Assembly (NCBI GenBank): GCA_964511405.1
Contig: CAZEFK010000001.1
Span: forward strand, 1-64,000
Length of the DNA: 64,000 nucleotides
Direction of reading: 5' to 3'
Source of the DNA: CAZEFK01 sp964511405
GTDB lineage: Bacteria; Pseudomonadota; Alphaproteobacteria; Elsterales; Elsteraceae
In this document: positions 20,254 through 29,531 of the stretch, piece after piece
Layout: each line of letters opens with the position of its first letter
Position numbering within the stretch: the stretch's first letter is position 1
Notes under the pieces: model-generated
What the model was told of the DNA's origin: nothing
Database searches by the model: none
The model's input: the letters and a program-made list of their open reading frames with translations, nothing else
Translations under genes and position numbers: made by a program

Positions 20254-21363
20254 ATGCGCCTGTCCCCCACCCTGTCCGGCTATATCGCGCGCCAGTACAT
20301 GGTCTGGTTCGCGACCTTCTTCCTGGTGCTGGCGCTCATCGTGCTGATCGGCGACACGCTGGAGCTGCTGCGCCGCGCGGCCACCCACCCCGACGCCAGC
20401 TTCGCGGTGGTCCTCCACATGGCCCTGCTCAAGCTGCCGCAGACCGTGCAGGACTTGCTGCCGTTTGCCGTGCTGTTCGGCGGCATCATGGCGTTCTGGC
20501 GCCTGACCCGCAGCCACGAGCTGGTGGTGGCGCGGGCGGTCGGCGTCAGCGTCTGGCAGTTCATGGCCCCGGCGCTGGCGATCGCGGCGGTCGCCGGCAT
20601 CGCCAAGATGATGCTGCTCAATCCGTTCGCGGCGCTGACCGTGGCGCGCTACCAGATGCTGGAAGCCAAGTACCTGAAGAACCAGGTCAGCCAGCTGGCG
20701 ATCGCGCCGTCGGGCCTGTGGCTGCGCCAGAACCTGGCGACGCCCGACGGCAAGCCCGGCCACATGATCCTGCACGCGGCGAAGGTCACGCCCGACCTGC
20801 ATGCCATCGAGGACGTGCTGGTGTTGCTGTATGGCGACCAGAACCAGTTCATCGGCCGGGTCGACGCACCGTCCGGCCGGCTGGCCGACGGCGCCTGGCA
20901 GCTCGCGGACGCGCGCTATGCCCGCTCGGGCACGGCGGCCAAGCCGGTCGGCGCCATCGCGGTGCCCACCGACTTCACGCCGGCCAAGATCCAGGAGAGC
21001 CTGGCGCCGCCCGAGACCATGTCGTTCTGGACGCTGCCGCATTTCATCGCGGTGCTGGAGCAGGCCGGGTTCTCGGCGCTGCGCCATCGCCTGTACTGGC
21101 AATCGCTGCTATCGGCGCCGCTGTTGCTCTGCGCCATGGTCGTCATCGCCGCGACGTTTTCGCTGCGCCCGACCCGGCGCGGCGGTGTCGGCGCGATGCT
21201 GGCGCTGGGCGTGGCCACCGGGTTCGTGCTCTATTTCCTGACCGACCTCGTCTATGCGCTCGGGCTGTCGCGGCGGATCCCGATCGTGCTGGCCGCGTGG
21301 GCACCGGCGCTGGTGTCGACGCTGCTTGGCGCCTCGATGCTGCTCCATCTCGAAGACGGCTGA
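20254..21363 (+). CDS. lptG: LPS export ABC transporter permease LptG
   Basis: Inner-membrane permease of the LptB2FG machine that extracts LPS from the inner membrane. It begins GYIARQYMVWFATFF, then shows transmembrane segments at about 15-35, 60-85 and 100-125, a periplasmic beta-rich domain, and three C-terminal helices. The length of 369 residues fits. No lptF is beside it, so assignment to LptG rather than LptF rests on the N-terminal style. No good ribosome site precedes 20254; an alternative ATG lies at 20212. nadE follows 4 bp later. Confidence 0.86.
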   Translation: MRLSPTLSGYIARQYMVWFATFFLVLALIVLIGDTLELLRRAATHPDASFAVVLHMALLKLPQTVQDLLPFAVLFGGIMAFWRLTRSHELVVARAVGVSVWQFMAPALAIAAVAGIAKMMLLNPFAALTVARYQMLEAKYLKNQVSQLAIAPSGLWLRQNLATPDGKPGHMILHAAKVTPDLHAIEDVLVLLYGDQNQFIGRVDAPSGRLADGAWQLADARYARSGTAAKPVGAIAVPTDFTPAKIQESLAPPETMSFWTLPHFIAVLEQAGFSALRHRLYWQSLLSAPLLLCAMVVIAATFSLRPTRRGGVGAMLALGVATGFVLYFLTDLVYALGLSRRIPIVLAAWAPALVSTLLGASMLLHLEDG

Positions 21364-21367
21364 TCCG

Positions 21368-23038
21368 ATGGCCACCGACCTCCTTCGCATCGCGCTGGCG
21401 CAAGTCGACCCGACCGTGGGCGACATCGCCGGCAATGTCGCCATGATCCAGGCGGCACGGGCCGCCGCCGGCGACGTCGACCTGGTGGTATTTCCCGAGC
21501 TGGTGCTGTGCGGCTATCCGCCCGAGGACCTGGTCCTGAAGCCGCGGCTGCATCACGTGGTCGACCAGGCGCTGGCGGCGCTGGCCGCCGACACCCGCAC
21601 CGGACCGGCCTTGCTGGTCGGCGCGCCGCTGTTCGTCGACGGCCGCCTGTACAACGCCGCGGTCCTGCTGGAGGGGGGCCGGGTTGCGGCCTACCGGTTC
21701 AAGCACGACCTGCCCAACTACGGCGTCTTCGACGAGAAGCGGGTCTTCGCCGCCGGGCCGCTGCCGGGCCCGATCAACTTCCGCGGCGTGCGGCTGGGCG
21801 TCATGGTGTGCGAAGACCTGTGGACACCCGACGTCGCCGAATGCCTGCAGGAATCGGGCGCCGACCTGCTGATTTCGATCCATGGTTCCCCGTTCGAGGC
21901 CGACAAGCTCGACGAGCGCATCCAGCTGGCGGTCGCCCGAGTGGTCGAGAGCGGCCTGCCGCTGATCTATCTCAACCAGGTGTGCGGTCAGGACGAGCTG
22001 GTGTTCGACGGATCGAGCTTCGTGCTCGGCGCCGACCGCAGCCTGCGCGCCCAGCTGCCGGCGTTCGCGCCCAAGGTCGAGACGACCACCTGGCGGCGCG
22101 ACCCCGACGGCCGCTGGGACTGCGACCCCAATCCGCCCGCGGCCCTGCCGGACGACCTGGGCCTGGTCTATGGCGCGCTGTGCTTGGCCTTGCGCGACTA
22201 CGTGGCGAAAAACCGGTTTCCGGGCGTGATCCTGGGCCTGTCGGGCGGCATCGATTCGGCGCTGTGCGCGGCGATCGCCGTCGATGCCTTGGGTCCCGAG
22301 CGCGTGCGCGCGGTCATGATGCCCTCGCCTTACACCTCACGGGAAAGCCTGGAGGACGCCGCGGCCTGCGCCGAGCTGCTGGGGATCCGCCTCGACACGG
22401 TGCCGATCCAGCCGGCCATGGCGGCCTTCGACGGCATGCTGGCACCGCTGTTCGCCGGCACCGAGAGCGACATCACCGAGGAAAACCTGCAGAGCCGCGC
22501 CCGGGGCCTGACCCTGATGGCGATCAGCAACAAGTTCGGGCCGATGCTGCTGTCGACCGGCAACAAGTCCGAAATGTCGGTGGGCTATGCCACCCTCTAT
22601 GGCGACATGTGCGGCGGCTACGCCGTGATCAAGGACGTCTACAAGACCGCCGTCTTCCGGCTGGCCGAACGGCGCAATGCCGAGCGGCCGGTCGGCGGGC
22701 TCGGCCCAGCCGGCCCGGTGATGCCGCCACGGGTCATCGCCAAGCCGCCCTCGGCCGAGCTCAAGCCCAACCAGACCGACCAGGACACGCTGCCGCCCTA
22801 CGATGTGCTGGACGCCATCCTCGGCTGCCTGATCGAGCGCGAGTTGGGCATCGACGAGACCGCCGCCCAGGGGCATGACCGCGCCACCGTCACCCGGGTC
22901 TGGCAAATGCTCGACCGCGCCGAATACAAGCGCCGCCAGGCGCCGCCCGGGGTGAAGATCACCCGCCGGGCGTTCGGGCGAGAGCGCCGCTACCCAATCA
23001 CCAACGCCTTCCTGTCCAGCGCACTGGCCGCCGAATAA
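21368..23038 (+). CDS. nadE: Glutamine-dependent NAD+ synthetase
   Basis: Last enzyme of NAD+ synthesis, amidating deaminated NAD with ammonia from glutamine. The 556 residues comprise an N-terminal nitrilase-type amidotransferase domain with the triad E44 (VVFPELVLCGY), K112 (FKHDLPN) and C148 (VMVCEDLW), followed by the ATP-pyrophosphatase synthetase domain with ILGLSGGIDSALCA and LSTGNKSEMSVGY. ATG 21368 begins 4 bp after the lptG stop. No functional tie to lptG is known; co-transcription is likely. Confidence 0.96.
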   Translation: MATDLLRIALAQVDPTVGDIAGNVAMIQAARAAAGDVDLVVFPELVLCGYPPEDLVLKPRLHHVVDQALAALAADTRTGPALLVGAPLFVDGRLYNAAVLLEGGRVAAYRFKHDLPNYGVFDEKRVFAAGPLPGPINFRGVRLGVMVCEDLWTPDVAECLQESGADLLISIHGSPFEADKLDERIQLAVARVVESGLPLIYLNQVCGQDELVFDGSSFVLGADRSLRAQLPAFAPKVETTTWRRDPDGRWDCDPNPPAALPDDLGLVYGALCLALRDYVAKNRFPGVILGLSGGIDSALCAAIAVDALGPERVRAVMMPSPYTSRESLEDAAACAELLGIRLDTVPIQPAMAAFDGMLAPLFAGTESDITEENLQSRARGLTLMAISNKFGPMLLSTGNKSEMSVGYATLYGDMCGGYAVIKDVYKTAVFRLAERRNAERPVGGLGPAGPVMPPRVIAKPPSAELKPNQTDQDTLPPYDVLDAILGCLIERELGIDETAAQGHDRATVTRVWQMLDRAEYKRRQAPPGVKITRRAFGRERRYPITNAFLSSALAAE

Positions 23039-23042
23039 GCGG

Positions 23043-24368
23043 TCACGCCGGACGCCCGCCAAGGCCGCGCACGCCGCGATGGAGCAGGCCCAGGAACAGC
23101 GCCTGGCCACAGGCCAGCGCGATCAGGCTGCCGAGCGAGCCGGCCGAGGGGATCAAGGCCAGGTTGAGCCCGACCACGGCGGCGGCGGTCCAGGCGAGCA
23201 TCACCGCCAACGCCCGGAACCGCTGATGAACCTGGATGATGGTCGAGCGATTGGTCGCCAGCGCCTGCAACGCGAACACGGCGACCCACGCCACGATCAA
23301 GGCGTCGATGTCGCGATAGGCCGGTGGGAACAGGCTGGCGATCACCCACCGCTTGGCCAGCAGCACGAGGACGCCGTAGGCCAGCACCGCGGCCAGCAGC
23401 CCGCCCGCCGCGAGGTCGGCCAGGCGCCGGACCGCGCCGTCCGCGCCGCTGGCGTGAAGGCGCGCCAGCCGCGGCGTCAGCATCCGGCCGACGCCGCCGA
23501 GGAGCAGAGTGAGCGGGGCCAAGAGCAGTCGGGCGGCATTGACGTCCGCCACGGCGACCGATCCCGAGAGCGCCCCCAGCAGGTAGACGTGGGCCTGGCC
23601 CTGGAGGAAACTGATGACCACGCCGCCCATGGACCAGCGGCCGGCCGACCAGGTCTCGCGCAGGGTCGGCAGGGCGGCGGCGGCGGCGGCCCGCAGTGGC
23701 AACCGCGCCCAGGCCTGGCCGAGGGCGCCCGCGGTGAGACCCGCCAGGCCATAGGCGGCCAGGGCCGCGATATGCGGCGGCGCCCCGGCCAGACGAATCC
23801 CGGCGACCGTCGCCAGGATCCAGCCGGCGACATGGACGAGGTCGACACAGAAAGCCCGGACCGCGCCATGCAGGTAGAAATAGGTGCGAAAGAAATCCTG
23901 GAGGCTGGCCGTGACACCCGCTGCCACTGCCACCAGCAGGACCGGCGCCATGCCCAGGCCGACGGCCGTCAGGTCGAGCGCGAGCCAGCGCACGGCCAGC
24001 AGCGCCGCCCCCACCAAGCCGAGCACGGCGGCAGCGACGCTGGCCTGCAGGAACAGCATGGTCGCCGCATAACCGTCCTGCTCCGCCGCCGGACGGTCGA
24101 ACACCCGGACCGTCATCTGATGGCTGAGGCTCGACGCCATCAGGCTGACGAGCAGGAGCACCACGACATAGCCGATTCCATAGAGGCCGTACTCGGCCTT
24201 CGGGGCGGTGCGCATGACCAGCAGCCCCACCCCCAGGTTGGCCGCACTGATCAGCGCCTGGTCGGCGACGCTAAAAACCAGGTCGATGGGCAGCCGGCGC
24301 GACTTGGACGCGACCGGGAACGCCTCGCCGGCCTGCTCGACCGGCGCGGTCACGGGCTCCGCTTCCAT
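23043..24368 (-). CDS. Wzx-like polysaccharide flippase
   Basis: Polytopic inner-membrane protein of 441 residues with about 12 predicted helices, resembling MATE/Wzx-type oligosaccharide flippases that move lipid-linked repeat units to the periplasm. A soluble N-terminal segment of about 25 residues precedes the first helix at FSVADQALISAANLGVGLLV. No strict signature motif exists for the family, so the call rests on topology and context: it flanks an exopolysaccharide locus with an initiating transferase and a Wzy-like polymerase. It is divergent from the GH10 gene. A different export role remains possible. Confidence 0.78.
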   Translation of the reverse strand: MEAEPVTAPVEQAGEAFPVASKSRRLPIDLVFSVADQALISAANLGVGLLVMRTAPKAEYGLYGIGYVVVLLLVSLMASSLSHQMTVRVFDRPAAEQDGYAATMLFLQASVAAAVLGLVGAALLAVRWLALDLTAVGLGMAPVLLVAVAAGVTASLQDFFRTYFYLHGAVRAFCVDLVHVAGWILATVAGIRLAGAPPHIAALAAYGLAGLTAGALGQAWARLPLRAAAAAALPTLRETWSAGRWSMGGVVISFLQGQAHVYLLGALSGSVAVADVNAARLLLAPLTLLLGGVGRMLTPRLARLHASGADGAVRRLADLAAGGLLAAVLAYGVLVLLAKRWVIASLFPPAYRDIDALIVAWVAVFALQALATNRSTIIQVHQRFRALAVMLAWTAAAVVGLNLALIPSAGSLGSLIALACGQALFLGLLHRGVRGLGGRPA

Positions 24369-24459
24369 TGGGCGGACATCACGCAGGGTGACGAGTCCCG
24401 GCCACGCACCCCACCGTCATCGTAGCCCATCCATCTGCGTTCGCTGCGACCGCGCGAGC

Positions 24460-24486
24460 CGGTCTAGACCGATGATATGATATAAG
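24460..24486 (+). promoter_or_regulatory. Palindrome and -10-like box before the GH10 gene
   Basis: A perfect 12-bp palindrome, CGGTCTAGACCG, occupies 24460-24471, and a TATAAG sequence follows at 24481-24486 in an unusually AT-rich stretch. The site lies between the divergent flippase and GH10 genes, so a regulator bound there could affect both. No -35 box is convincing. Confidence 0.4.
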
Positions 24487-24530
24487 CAATTGCAATGCCT
24501 ATGGCTGCGACGATGAGGGGATGGCCGACC

Positions 24531-25670
24531 ATGCGATTGACCCGACGCACGCTGTTGGGCGGCCTCGCCGCCGCGAGCCTGCCGATCGGCCGCGCCGCGG
24601 CGGCCGGGCCCGGTGGGCGACAGCGCTGGCTGAAGGCCGGCCTTGACCGCAGCGACGGACTGGCCGGATTCGCCGCGGCCAAGGGCATCCTGTTCGGCAC
24701 CGAGGTCCGCGACGAAGTCCTGACCGCCGATCCCGCGCTCGCCGACGTCGTGACCGAGGATGCGGCCCTGGTGGTGCCCGGCCTGGAGCTCAAATGGCCG
24801 GCGCTGCGGCCGAGCGCCGACCGCTACGACTTCGCCGCCGCCGACCGGCTGCTGCAGTTCACCGAAACGGCGGGGCTCGGGCTCCGCGGCCACACCCTGG
24901 TCTGGCACGAGGTCATCCCCGACTGGCTGAAACGCGAGGCGGAGGCCGGCCGCCTGAAGCAGCGGGTCGACGAGCATATCGCCCGGGTAGTCGGGCACTA
25001 TGCCGGCAAGATGCACTCCTGGGACGTGGCCAACGAAGTCCTGGAGCCCCGGCATGGCCAGCCGGGCGGACTGCGCAACAGCATGTTCCTGAAGGCGCTG
25101 GGCCCCGGATACATCGAGGCGGCGTTCCGGACGGCCGCGAAGGCGGACCCGGGCGCCTTGCTGTGCATCAACGAATACGACCTGGAATATGACCATCCGC
25201 AGCACGAAAGCCGGCGTCAGGCGATGCTGGCGCTGCTGACCGACCTCGTGTCGCGCGGGGTGCCCGTCCACGCCCTCGGCATCCAGGCCCACCTGGAGGT
25301 TGGCAAATACCGGTTCGACCCCGGCCTGCTCCGGGCTTTCCTGGCGAAGGTGACCAAGCTCGGGCTGCAGATCTTCATCACCGAGCTCGACGTCAACGAC
25401 CGGGCGCTGCCGCCGGACGAGATCGCGCGCGACCGCGCCGTGGCCGCGCACTACGGGGAGTTCCTGGCTGCCGCCCTGGCCGAACCGGCCGTGACGACCG
25501 TGCTCACCTGGGGGCTGTCGGACAAATATTCCTGGCTCAGCACCGTGTCCGAGCAGCGCCGCGCCGACGGCCGCCCGACCCGCGGCCTGCCCTATGACGA
25601 GAACCTGATCCGCAAGCCGGCCTGGCAGGCGATCGCCGATGCCTTCGCCAAGGCCCCCGCCCGCTCATGA
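24531..25670 (+). CDS. Exported GH10 family endo-glycanase
   Basis: Glycoside hydrolase family 10 protein; characterised members are mainly endo-beta-1,4-xylanases using a retaining mechanism. From ATG 24531 (379 residues) the N-terminus shows a twin-arginine-like signal, LTRRTLLGG. The acid/base is E169 in WDVANE and the nucleophile E285 in IFITELDVND, both intact; HTLVWHEVIPDWL is another family mark. It sits inside an exopolysaccharide locus and overlaps the next transferase gene by 4 bp (25667-25670), so its natural substrate may be the polymer made here. Alternative starts lie at 24495 and 24513. Confidence 0.9.
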   Translation: MRLTRRTLLGGLAAASLPIGRAAAAGPGGRQRWLKAGLDRSDGLAGFAAAKGILFGTEVRDEVLTADPALADVVTEDAALVVPGLELKWPALRPSADRYDFAAADRLLQFTETAGLGLRGHTLVWHEVIPDWLKREAEAGRLKQRVDEHIARVVGHYAGKMHSWDVANEVLEPRHGQPGGLRNSMFLKALGPGYIEAAFRTAAKADPGALLCINEYDLEYDHPQHESRRQAMLALLTDLVSRGVPVHALGIQAHLEVGKYRFDPGLLRAFLAKVTKLGLQIFITELDVNDRALPPDEIARDRAVAAHYGEFLAAALAEPAVTTVLTWGLSDKYSWLSTVSEQRRADGRPTRGLPYDENLIRKPAWQAIADAFAKAPARS

Positions 25671-26425
25671 CCGAGGAGACGGCACCCGTCAAGGTCTTCG
25701 GCCTGCACTTCTCGTTCGCCAGCGCCCGCGAGATCGCGACCCTGATCAGCGCGCCGGCCCTGGTGCCGAGCGTCCGGCTGCTGGTCACGGCCAATACGCA
25801 GCATATCGGCCGCCTGCGCCATGACGTCGAATTCCAGGCCGCCTACGCCGGTGCCGCGCTGATCACCGCCGACGGCTTCCCGGTCCGCTACTATGCCCTG
25901 GCGAAGGGCTGCCTCATTCCGGAGCGGGTCACCGGCTACGACATCCTGGAAGAGCTGATGCGCCGCACCGACCTGACCGGGCAGCGGCTGTTCTTCGTGA
26001 CCGATTCCGAGACCACGGCCGGTGGCCTGCGGGCCTGGGCCGAACGCCGCCAGATCGACGCGGTGCGGCTCGCGATCGAGATCCCGCCGATGGGTTTCGA
26101 GCGGGACGCGGCCTATTGCGCGGCGCTGGCAGACCGCATGCGGGCGTTCGGCGCGACGCTGATCGTCCTGGGCGTGGGAGCGCCGCGCAGCGAGATCTTC
26201 GTGCACCGCCACCGCGACCGCCTGCCCGCGGCCTGGGCCCTGTGCGTCGGCGAGGCGGTCAAGGTCGAAGCCGGGACCAAGCCCCGGGCGCCGATGTGGG
26301 CGCGCCGCCTCAACGCCGAATGGGCCTGGCGCCTGATGCTGGAGCCGCGCCGGCTGTTCCGCCGCTACACCGTCGAGATGGTCGGCTTCCTGCTGGCCGT
26401 GGCGGCCGACTGGAGGCAGCGCTGA
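25667..26425 (+). CDS. WecG/TagA/CpsF-family glycosyltransferase
   Basis: GT26 glycosyltransferase of 252 residues, a family that transfers N-acetylmannosamine-type sugars, glucose or similar to lipid-linked acceptors on the cytoplasmic face. The family's LLVTANTQHIGRLRHD and ALITADGFPVRYYA segments carry the conserved Thr-x-Asn and Ala-Asp-Gly positions, and LIVLGVGAPRSEIF the C-terminal motif. Its ATG overlaps the GH10 stop by 4 bp. It probably adds one sugar to the repeat unit; which sugar is not visible. Confidence 0.88.
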   Translation: MTEETAPVKVFGLHFSFASAREIATLISAPALVPSVRLLVTANTQHIGRLRHDVEFQAAYAGAALITADGFPVRYYALAKGCLIPERVTGYDILEELMRRTDLTGQRLFFVTDSETTAGGLRAWAERRQIDAVRLAIEIPPMGFERDAAYCAALADRMRAFGATLIVLGVGAPRSEIFVHRHRDRLPAAWALCVGEAVKVEAGTKPRAPMWARRLNAEWAWRLMLEPRRLFRRYTVEMVGFLLAVAADWRQR

Positions 26426-26462
26426 TGCCGCGCGCCCCCCGATCCGAAGGAGCACCTGTCCG

Positions 26463-27404
26463 ATGAGCCGCCGCTATCTGCTGATCGCACCGTCGCGCGA
26501 CGAAGCCGCGACGATGCGGCGGACCTTGGACGACATCCTGGCGCAGACCGTGCCGCCGGCGAAGCTGATCGTGGTCGACGATGGCTCGACCGACGCCACG
26601 CCCGAGATCCTGCGCGAATATCAGGCGAAGATGCCCTACCTCGACGTCGTGACGCGGTCCGACCGCGGCGTGCGCAAGGTCGGGGGCGGCGTCATCGAGG
26701 CGTTCAAGGCGGGCCTCGCCACGGTCGACCTCGACGACTACGAGTTCGTGTGCAAGGTCGACACCGACCTCGAGCTGCCGGCGGGCTATTTCGAAGGCCT
26801 GATCGCCAAGATGGATGCCGATCCCCATCTCGGCAGCTGCAGCGGCAAGCCCTATTACCGCGCGCCCGGGACCGGCGAGCTGGTCAGCGAACATACCGGC
26901 GACGAGACTTCGGTCGGCATGACCAAATTCTACCGGACCGCCTGCTTCCGGGAGATCGGCGGGTTCGTCCAGGCGGCCGGCTGGGACACCATCGACTGCT
27001 ACATGTGCCGGATGCGCGGATGGCGCACGCTCAGCTTCGACGACGAGCCGCTACGCTTCATTCATCTCAGGCCGATGGGGTCGAGCCACATCAGCCTGTG
27101 GCACGGGCGCATCCGCCACGGCCGCGGCCTGTGGTTCCTGGGCACGATCCCGCTCTACATGCTGGCGGTATTTCTGTACCGGCTGAACAAGCCGCCGGTC
27201 GGGATCGGCGCGCTGGGCATGCTCTGGGGCTATGCCGGTGCCATGCTGAGCCGCCAGCCGCGCTTCGACGCCCCTGGCTACCGCGCGTTCGTCCGCCGCT
27301 ACCAGTTGCGCGCCCTGGTCGTCGGCAAGGCGCGGGCCGCCGAGGAATCGGTTGCGCGCGGGCTGGCGGCGCGCCAGGCGGCCGGACCCGACCGCCATGG
27401 GTAA
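26463..27404 (+). CDS. Family 2 glycosyltransferase
   Basis: GT-A fold glycosyltransferase of 313 residues. LIVVDDGSTDATPEIL is the nucleotide-sugar site, and KVDTDLELP the metal-binding DxD. The C-terminal part holds a hydrophobic segment (GTIPLYMLAVFLYRL) that may anchor it to the inner membrane. A GAAGGAG site lies 9 nt before the ATG. Its end overlaps the deacetylase start by 8 bp. It is one of two GT2 enzymes here; donor and acceptor are unknown. Confidence 0.9.
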   Translation: MSRRYLLIAPSRDEAATMRRTLDDILAQTVPPAKLIVVDDGSTDATPEILREYQAKMPYLDVVTRSDRGVRKVGGGVIEAFKAGLATVDLDDYEFVCKVDTDLELPAGYFEGLIAKMDADPHLGSCSGKPYYRAPGTGELVSEHTGDETSVGMTKFYRTACFREIGGFVQAAGWDTIDCYMCRMRGWRTLSFDDEPLRFIHLRPMGSSHISLWHGRIRHGRGLWFLGTIPLYMLAVFLYRLNKPPVGIGALGMLWGYAGAMLSRQPRFDAPGYRAFVRRYQLRALVVGKARAAEESVARGLAARQAAGPDRHG

Positions 27405-28173
27405 GGTTCGCGGATGGATCCGGCGCCGGCTCACCCGCGTGGCCGCCGTGCATGCGGCCCGGCATCGCGCCAGTCTCGGCGACCGGTTCCCGCCGACCGT
27501 CTCCTTCACCTTCGACGATTTCCCGGCCAGCGCCGGCCTTGCCGCCGCGATGCTCGAGCAGTCCGAGGGGCGCGGCACCTTCTACCTGGCCGCCGGCCTG
27601 ATCGGCCAGGACAGCAAAGTTGGCCGGATCGCGACGGTCGATGAGGTGGCCGACCTCGCCCGGCGCGGCCACGAGATCGGCTGCCATGGCTTGTCCCATG
27701 TCGCCGCCGAGATCGTCGGCAGCGACCGGTTCGGCCGCGACCTCGACGCCAACCGCCGGCGCGTCGGGGAACTCCTGCCGGACCTGGAGCTGCGCTCCTT
27801 TGCCTTTCCGTTCGGCAGCTACACCTGGCGCGCGAAACGGGTTGCGCTCCGCCGCTACCACAGCTGCCGCTCCACCCGCCCCGGCCTCGAACAGGGACGC
27901 GCCGACCTGGGGCTGCTGGCCGGCAACGCACTCTACAGCGACAGCGAACCCCTGGAGCGCGTGCGCGAGCTGGTCGCGCACTGCGCCGATGCCGGCGGCT
28001 GGCTGATCTTCTACACCCACGATGTCGCCGAGCGGCCGTCGCCCTATGGCTGCACGCCCGGTTATTTCGAATCCGTTCTGACCGCTGCCCTCACGGCTGG
28101 CTGCCGGGTGCGGACGGTCGGCGCGACCGTCGACGACCTGATGGCCGGCGCCACCGGACCGCCGGCGCCGTGA
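27397..28173 (+). CDS. CE4 polysaccharide deacetylase
   Basis: NodB-fold enzyme of 258 residues that should remove N- or O-acetyl groups from a sugar polymer or its precursor. All main motifs are present: D40-D41 in SFTFDDFP, the metal-binding H97-x3-H101 in CHGLSH, the RSFAFPFG segment, and the late His in FYTHDV. There is no signal peptide, so action may be on a cytoplasmic lipid-linked intermediate, though the basic N-terminus (WIRRRLTR) could allow membrane attachment. The 3' end overlaps the convergent wzy-like gene by 112 bp. Confidence 0.89.
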   Translation: MGKVRGWIRRRLTRVAAVHAARHRASLGDRFPPTVSFTFDDFPASAGLAAAMLEQSEGRGTFYLAAGLIGQDSKVGRIATVDEVADLARRGHEIGCHGLSHVAAEIVGSDRFGRDLDANRRRVGELLPDLELRSFAFPFGSYTWRAKRVALRRYHSCRSTRPGLEQGRADLGLLAGNALYSDSEPLERVRELVAHCADAGGWLIFYTHDVAERPSPYGCTPGYFESVLTAALTAGCRVRTVGATVDDLMAGATGPPAP

Positions 28174-29462
28174 GCGCCGGCCTGGAGCGTCATCATGCCG
28201 GCGATCCACAGCACCGAGTAGCCGTCCGGCCGCAGGAACAACGTTTCGCTCATGTTCTGGATGAAGTAGACCAGGGTGAAGATCAGGAACCACGCGCCCG
28301 CCTCCACGTCGCCGCGGCGCATGCGGCCCACGGCCTGACGGATGCCGCGCAGGGTCATCCAGGTCATGGCCAGGACACCGCCGATGCCGAGCTGGAGCGC
28401 CGTATCCAGGAAGCCGTTGTGGGCATGCGGCGGTTCCCAGCCCAGGCGCCACCAGATCTCCTGCACCCGTGGCAGATCGGCCAGCCAGAACCCGGCGTAG
28501 CCGTAGCCGGTCAGCGGCCGCTCCAGGATCTGGTCCCAGACCTCGGCCCACAGCGGCGTCCGGCTGGTCAGGGTCGGATCCTTGCCGATGGCGCCGAACA
28601 GGGTCGCGGTATCGAGCACCGACACCAAGAACAAGCCGGCCACCGCCGCCGTGGCCGCGAGCACGATGGTGACAAAGCCGAGCGCGCCGCCGCGCCGTAC
28701 CAGGCGCACGGCGCAGCCACAGGCGAACGCCAGGCCGCACAGCAGCAGCGCCGTGGTCGAGCGCGACAGCGCCGTGGTCACCACGAACACGGCGAACAGC
28801 GCGAGTTCCGGCCAGATCCGCCGCCGCGCCGCGATCCGATAGGCGACCGCGGTGACCCCGATCAGCATCGCCTCACCGACGTCGTTCTTCTGGTTGAAGA
28901 TGCCGCGGATCGCGTCCTTGTATTCGCCAAAGTCGCGGCCCAGGTTCGGCGACGCGACGCCCAGCGCGATCGAGCTCACGGCCATCGCGACGGTCGTCCA
29001 GATGACGATGGTCAGCAACCGGCGCAGGCCGAACCGCACATGGGCATAATGAACGAACATCAGGCAGTTCAGCAGCGACACCGACCGGCGCAGCGTGTTC
29101 TCCGGGGCCTGCGACCACGTCGCCGACAGCAGGACCAGCGCCAGCAGCAGCCAATAGGGTCCGCGCATCCGGTAGGCGGCGACCATGCTGCGCCGATGGA
29201 GCAGCGTGAGGGCCAGGGTTATGGCCATGACCGCTGCCTGCATCATGGTCGTCGAGGAGTCGAACGAGCCGGCCAGGGGCGTGGCCCCGGTGAGAAAGCG
29301 GGATGGCGGCATACCGCCGGATTCGAAGACGTCGATCGCGATCCCGGCGAACAGCGGCTCGACCCAATCGAGCCAATGCCGGCGCGCCGGCGCCGAGGCA
29401 ACCCGGCGGACCCGCAGAGGCACCCGGGCACGCACATCGGCGCCGCCGACCGTCACGGTCAC
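28062..29462 (-). CDS. Wzy/O-antigen ligase-like polymerase
   Basis: Polytopic inner-membrane protein of 466 residues with at least ten predicted helices and a large periplasmic loop; the loop signature HAHNGFLDTALQLG matches the O-antigen ligase/Wzy_C family. In this locus the likely task is polymerising lipid-linked repeat units. GTG 29462 is preferred since GGGAGG lies 5 nt upstream; GTG codons at 29468 and 29456 are alternatives. The last 37 codons lie over the 3' end of the convergent deacetylase gene. Confidence 0.87.
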   Translation of the reverse strand: MTVTVGGADVRARVPLRVRRVASAPARRHWLDWVEPLFAGIAIDVFESGGMPPSRFLTGATPLAGSFDSSTTMMQAAVMAITLALTLLHRRSMVAAYRMRGPYWLLLALVLLSATWSQAPENTLRRSVSLLNCLMFVHYAHVRFGLRRLLTIVIWTTVAMAVSSIALGVASPNLGRDFGEYKDAIRGIFNQKNDVGEAMLIGVTAVAYRIAARRRIWPELALFAVFVVTTALSRSTTALLLCGLAFACGCAVRLVRRGGALGFVTIVLAATAAVAGLFLVSVLDTATLFGAIGKDPTLTSRTPLWAEVWDQILERPLTGYGYAGFWLADLPRVQEIWWRLGWEPPHAHNGFLDTALQLGIGGVLAMTWMTLRGIRQAVGRMRRGDVEAGAWFLIFTLVYFIQNMSETLFLRPDGYSVLWIAGMMTLQAGAHGAGGPVAPAIRSSTVAPTVRTRQPAVRAAVRTDSK

Positions 29463-29531
29463 CGGCACCTCCCGTCCGCGGCGCAGCCCCGAGCCGCCGT
29501 CACCATTGCCCGCCTCCTCGCCCCGACGGCG

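Noticed and set aside
28170..29531. Upstream part of the long plus-strand frame that ends with the 161-residue secreted protein
   Set aside because: It is antisense to the Wzy-like gene and has shadow-like composition; only the part after about 29505 looks like a protein.
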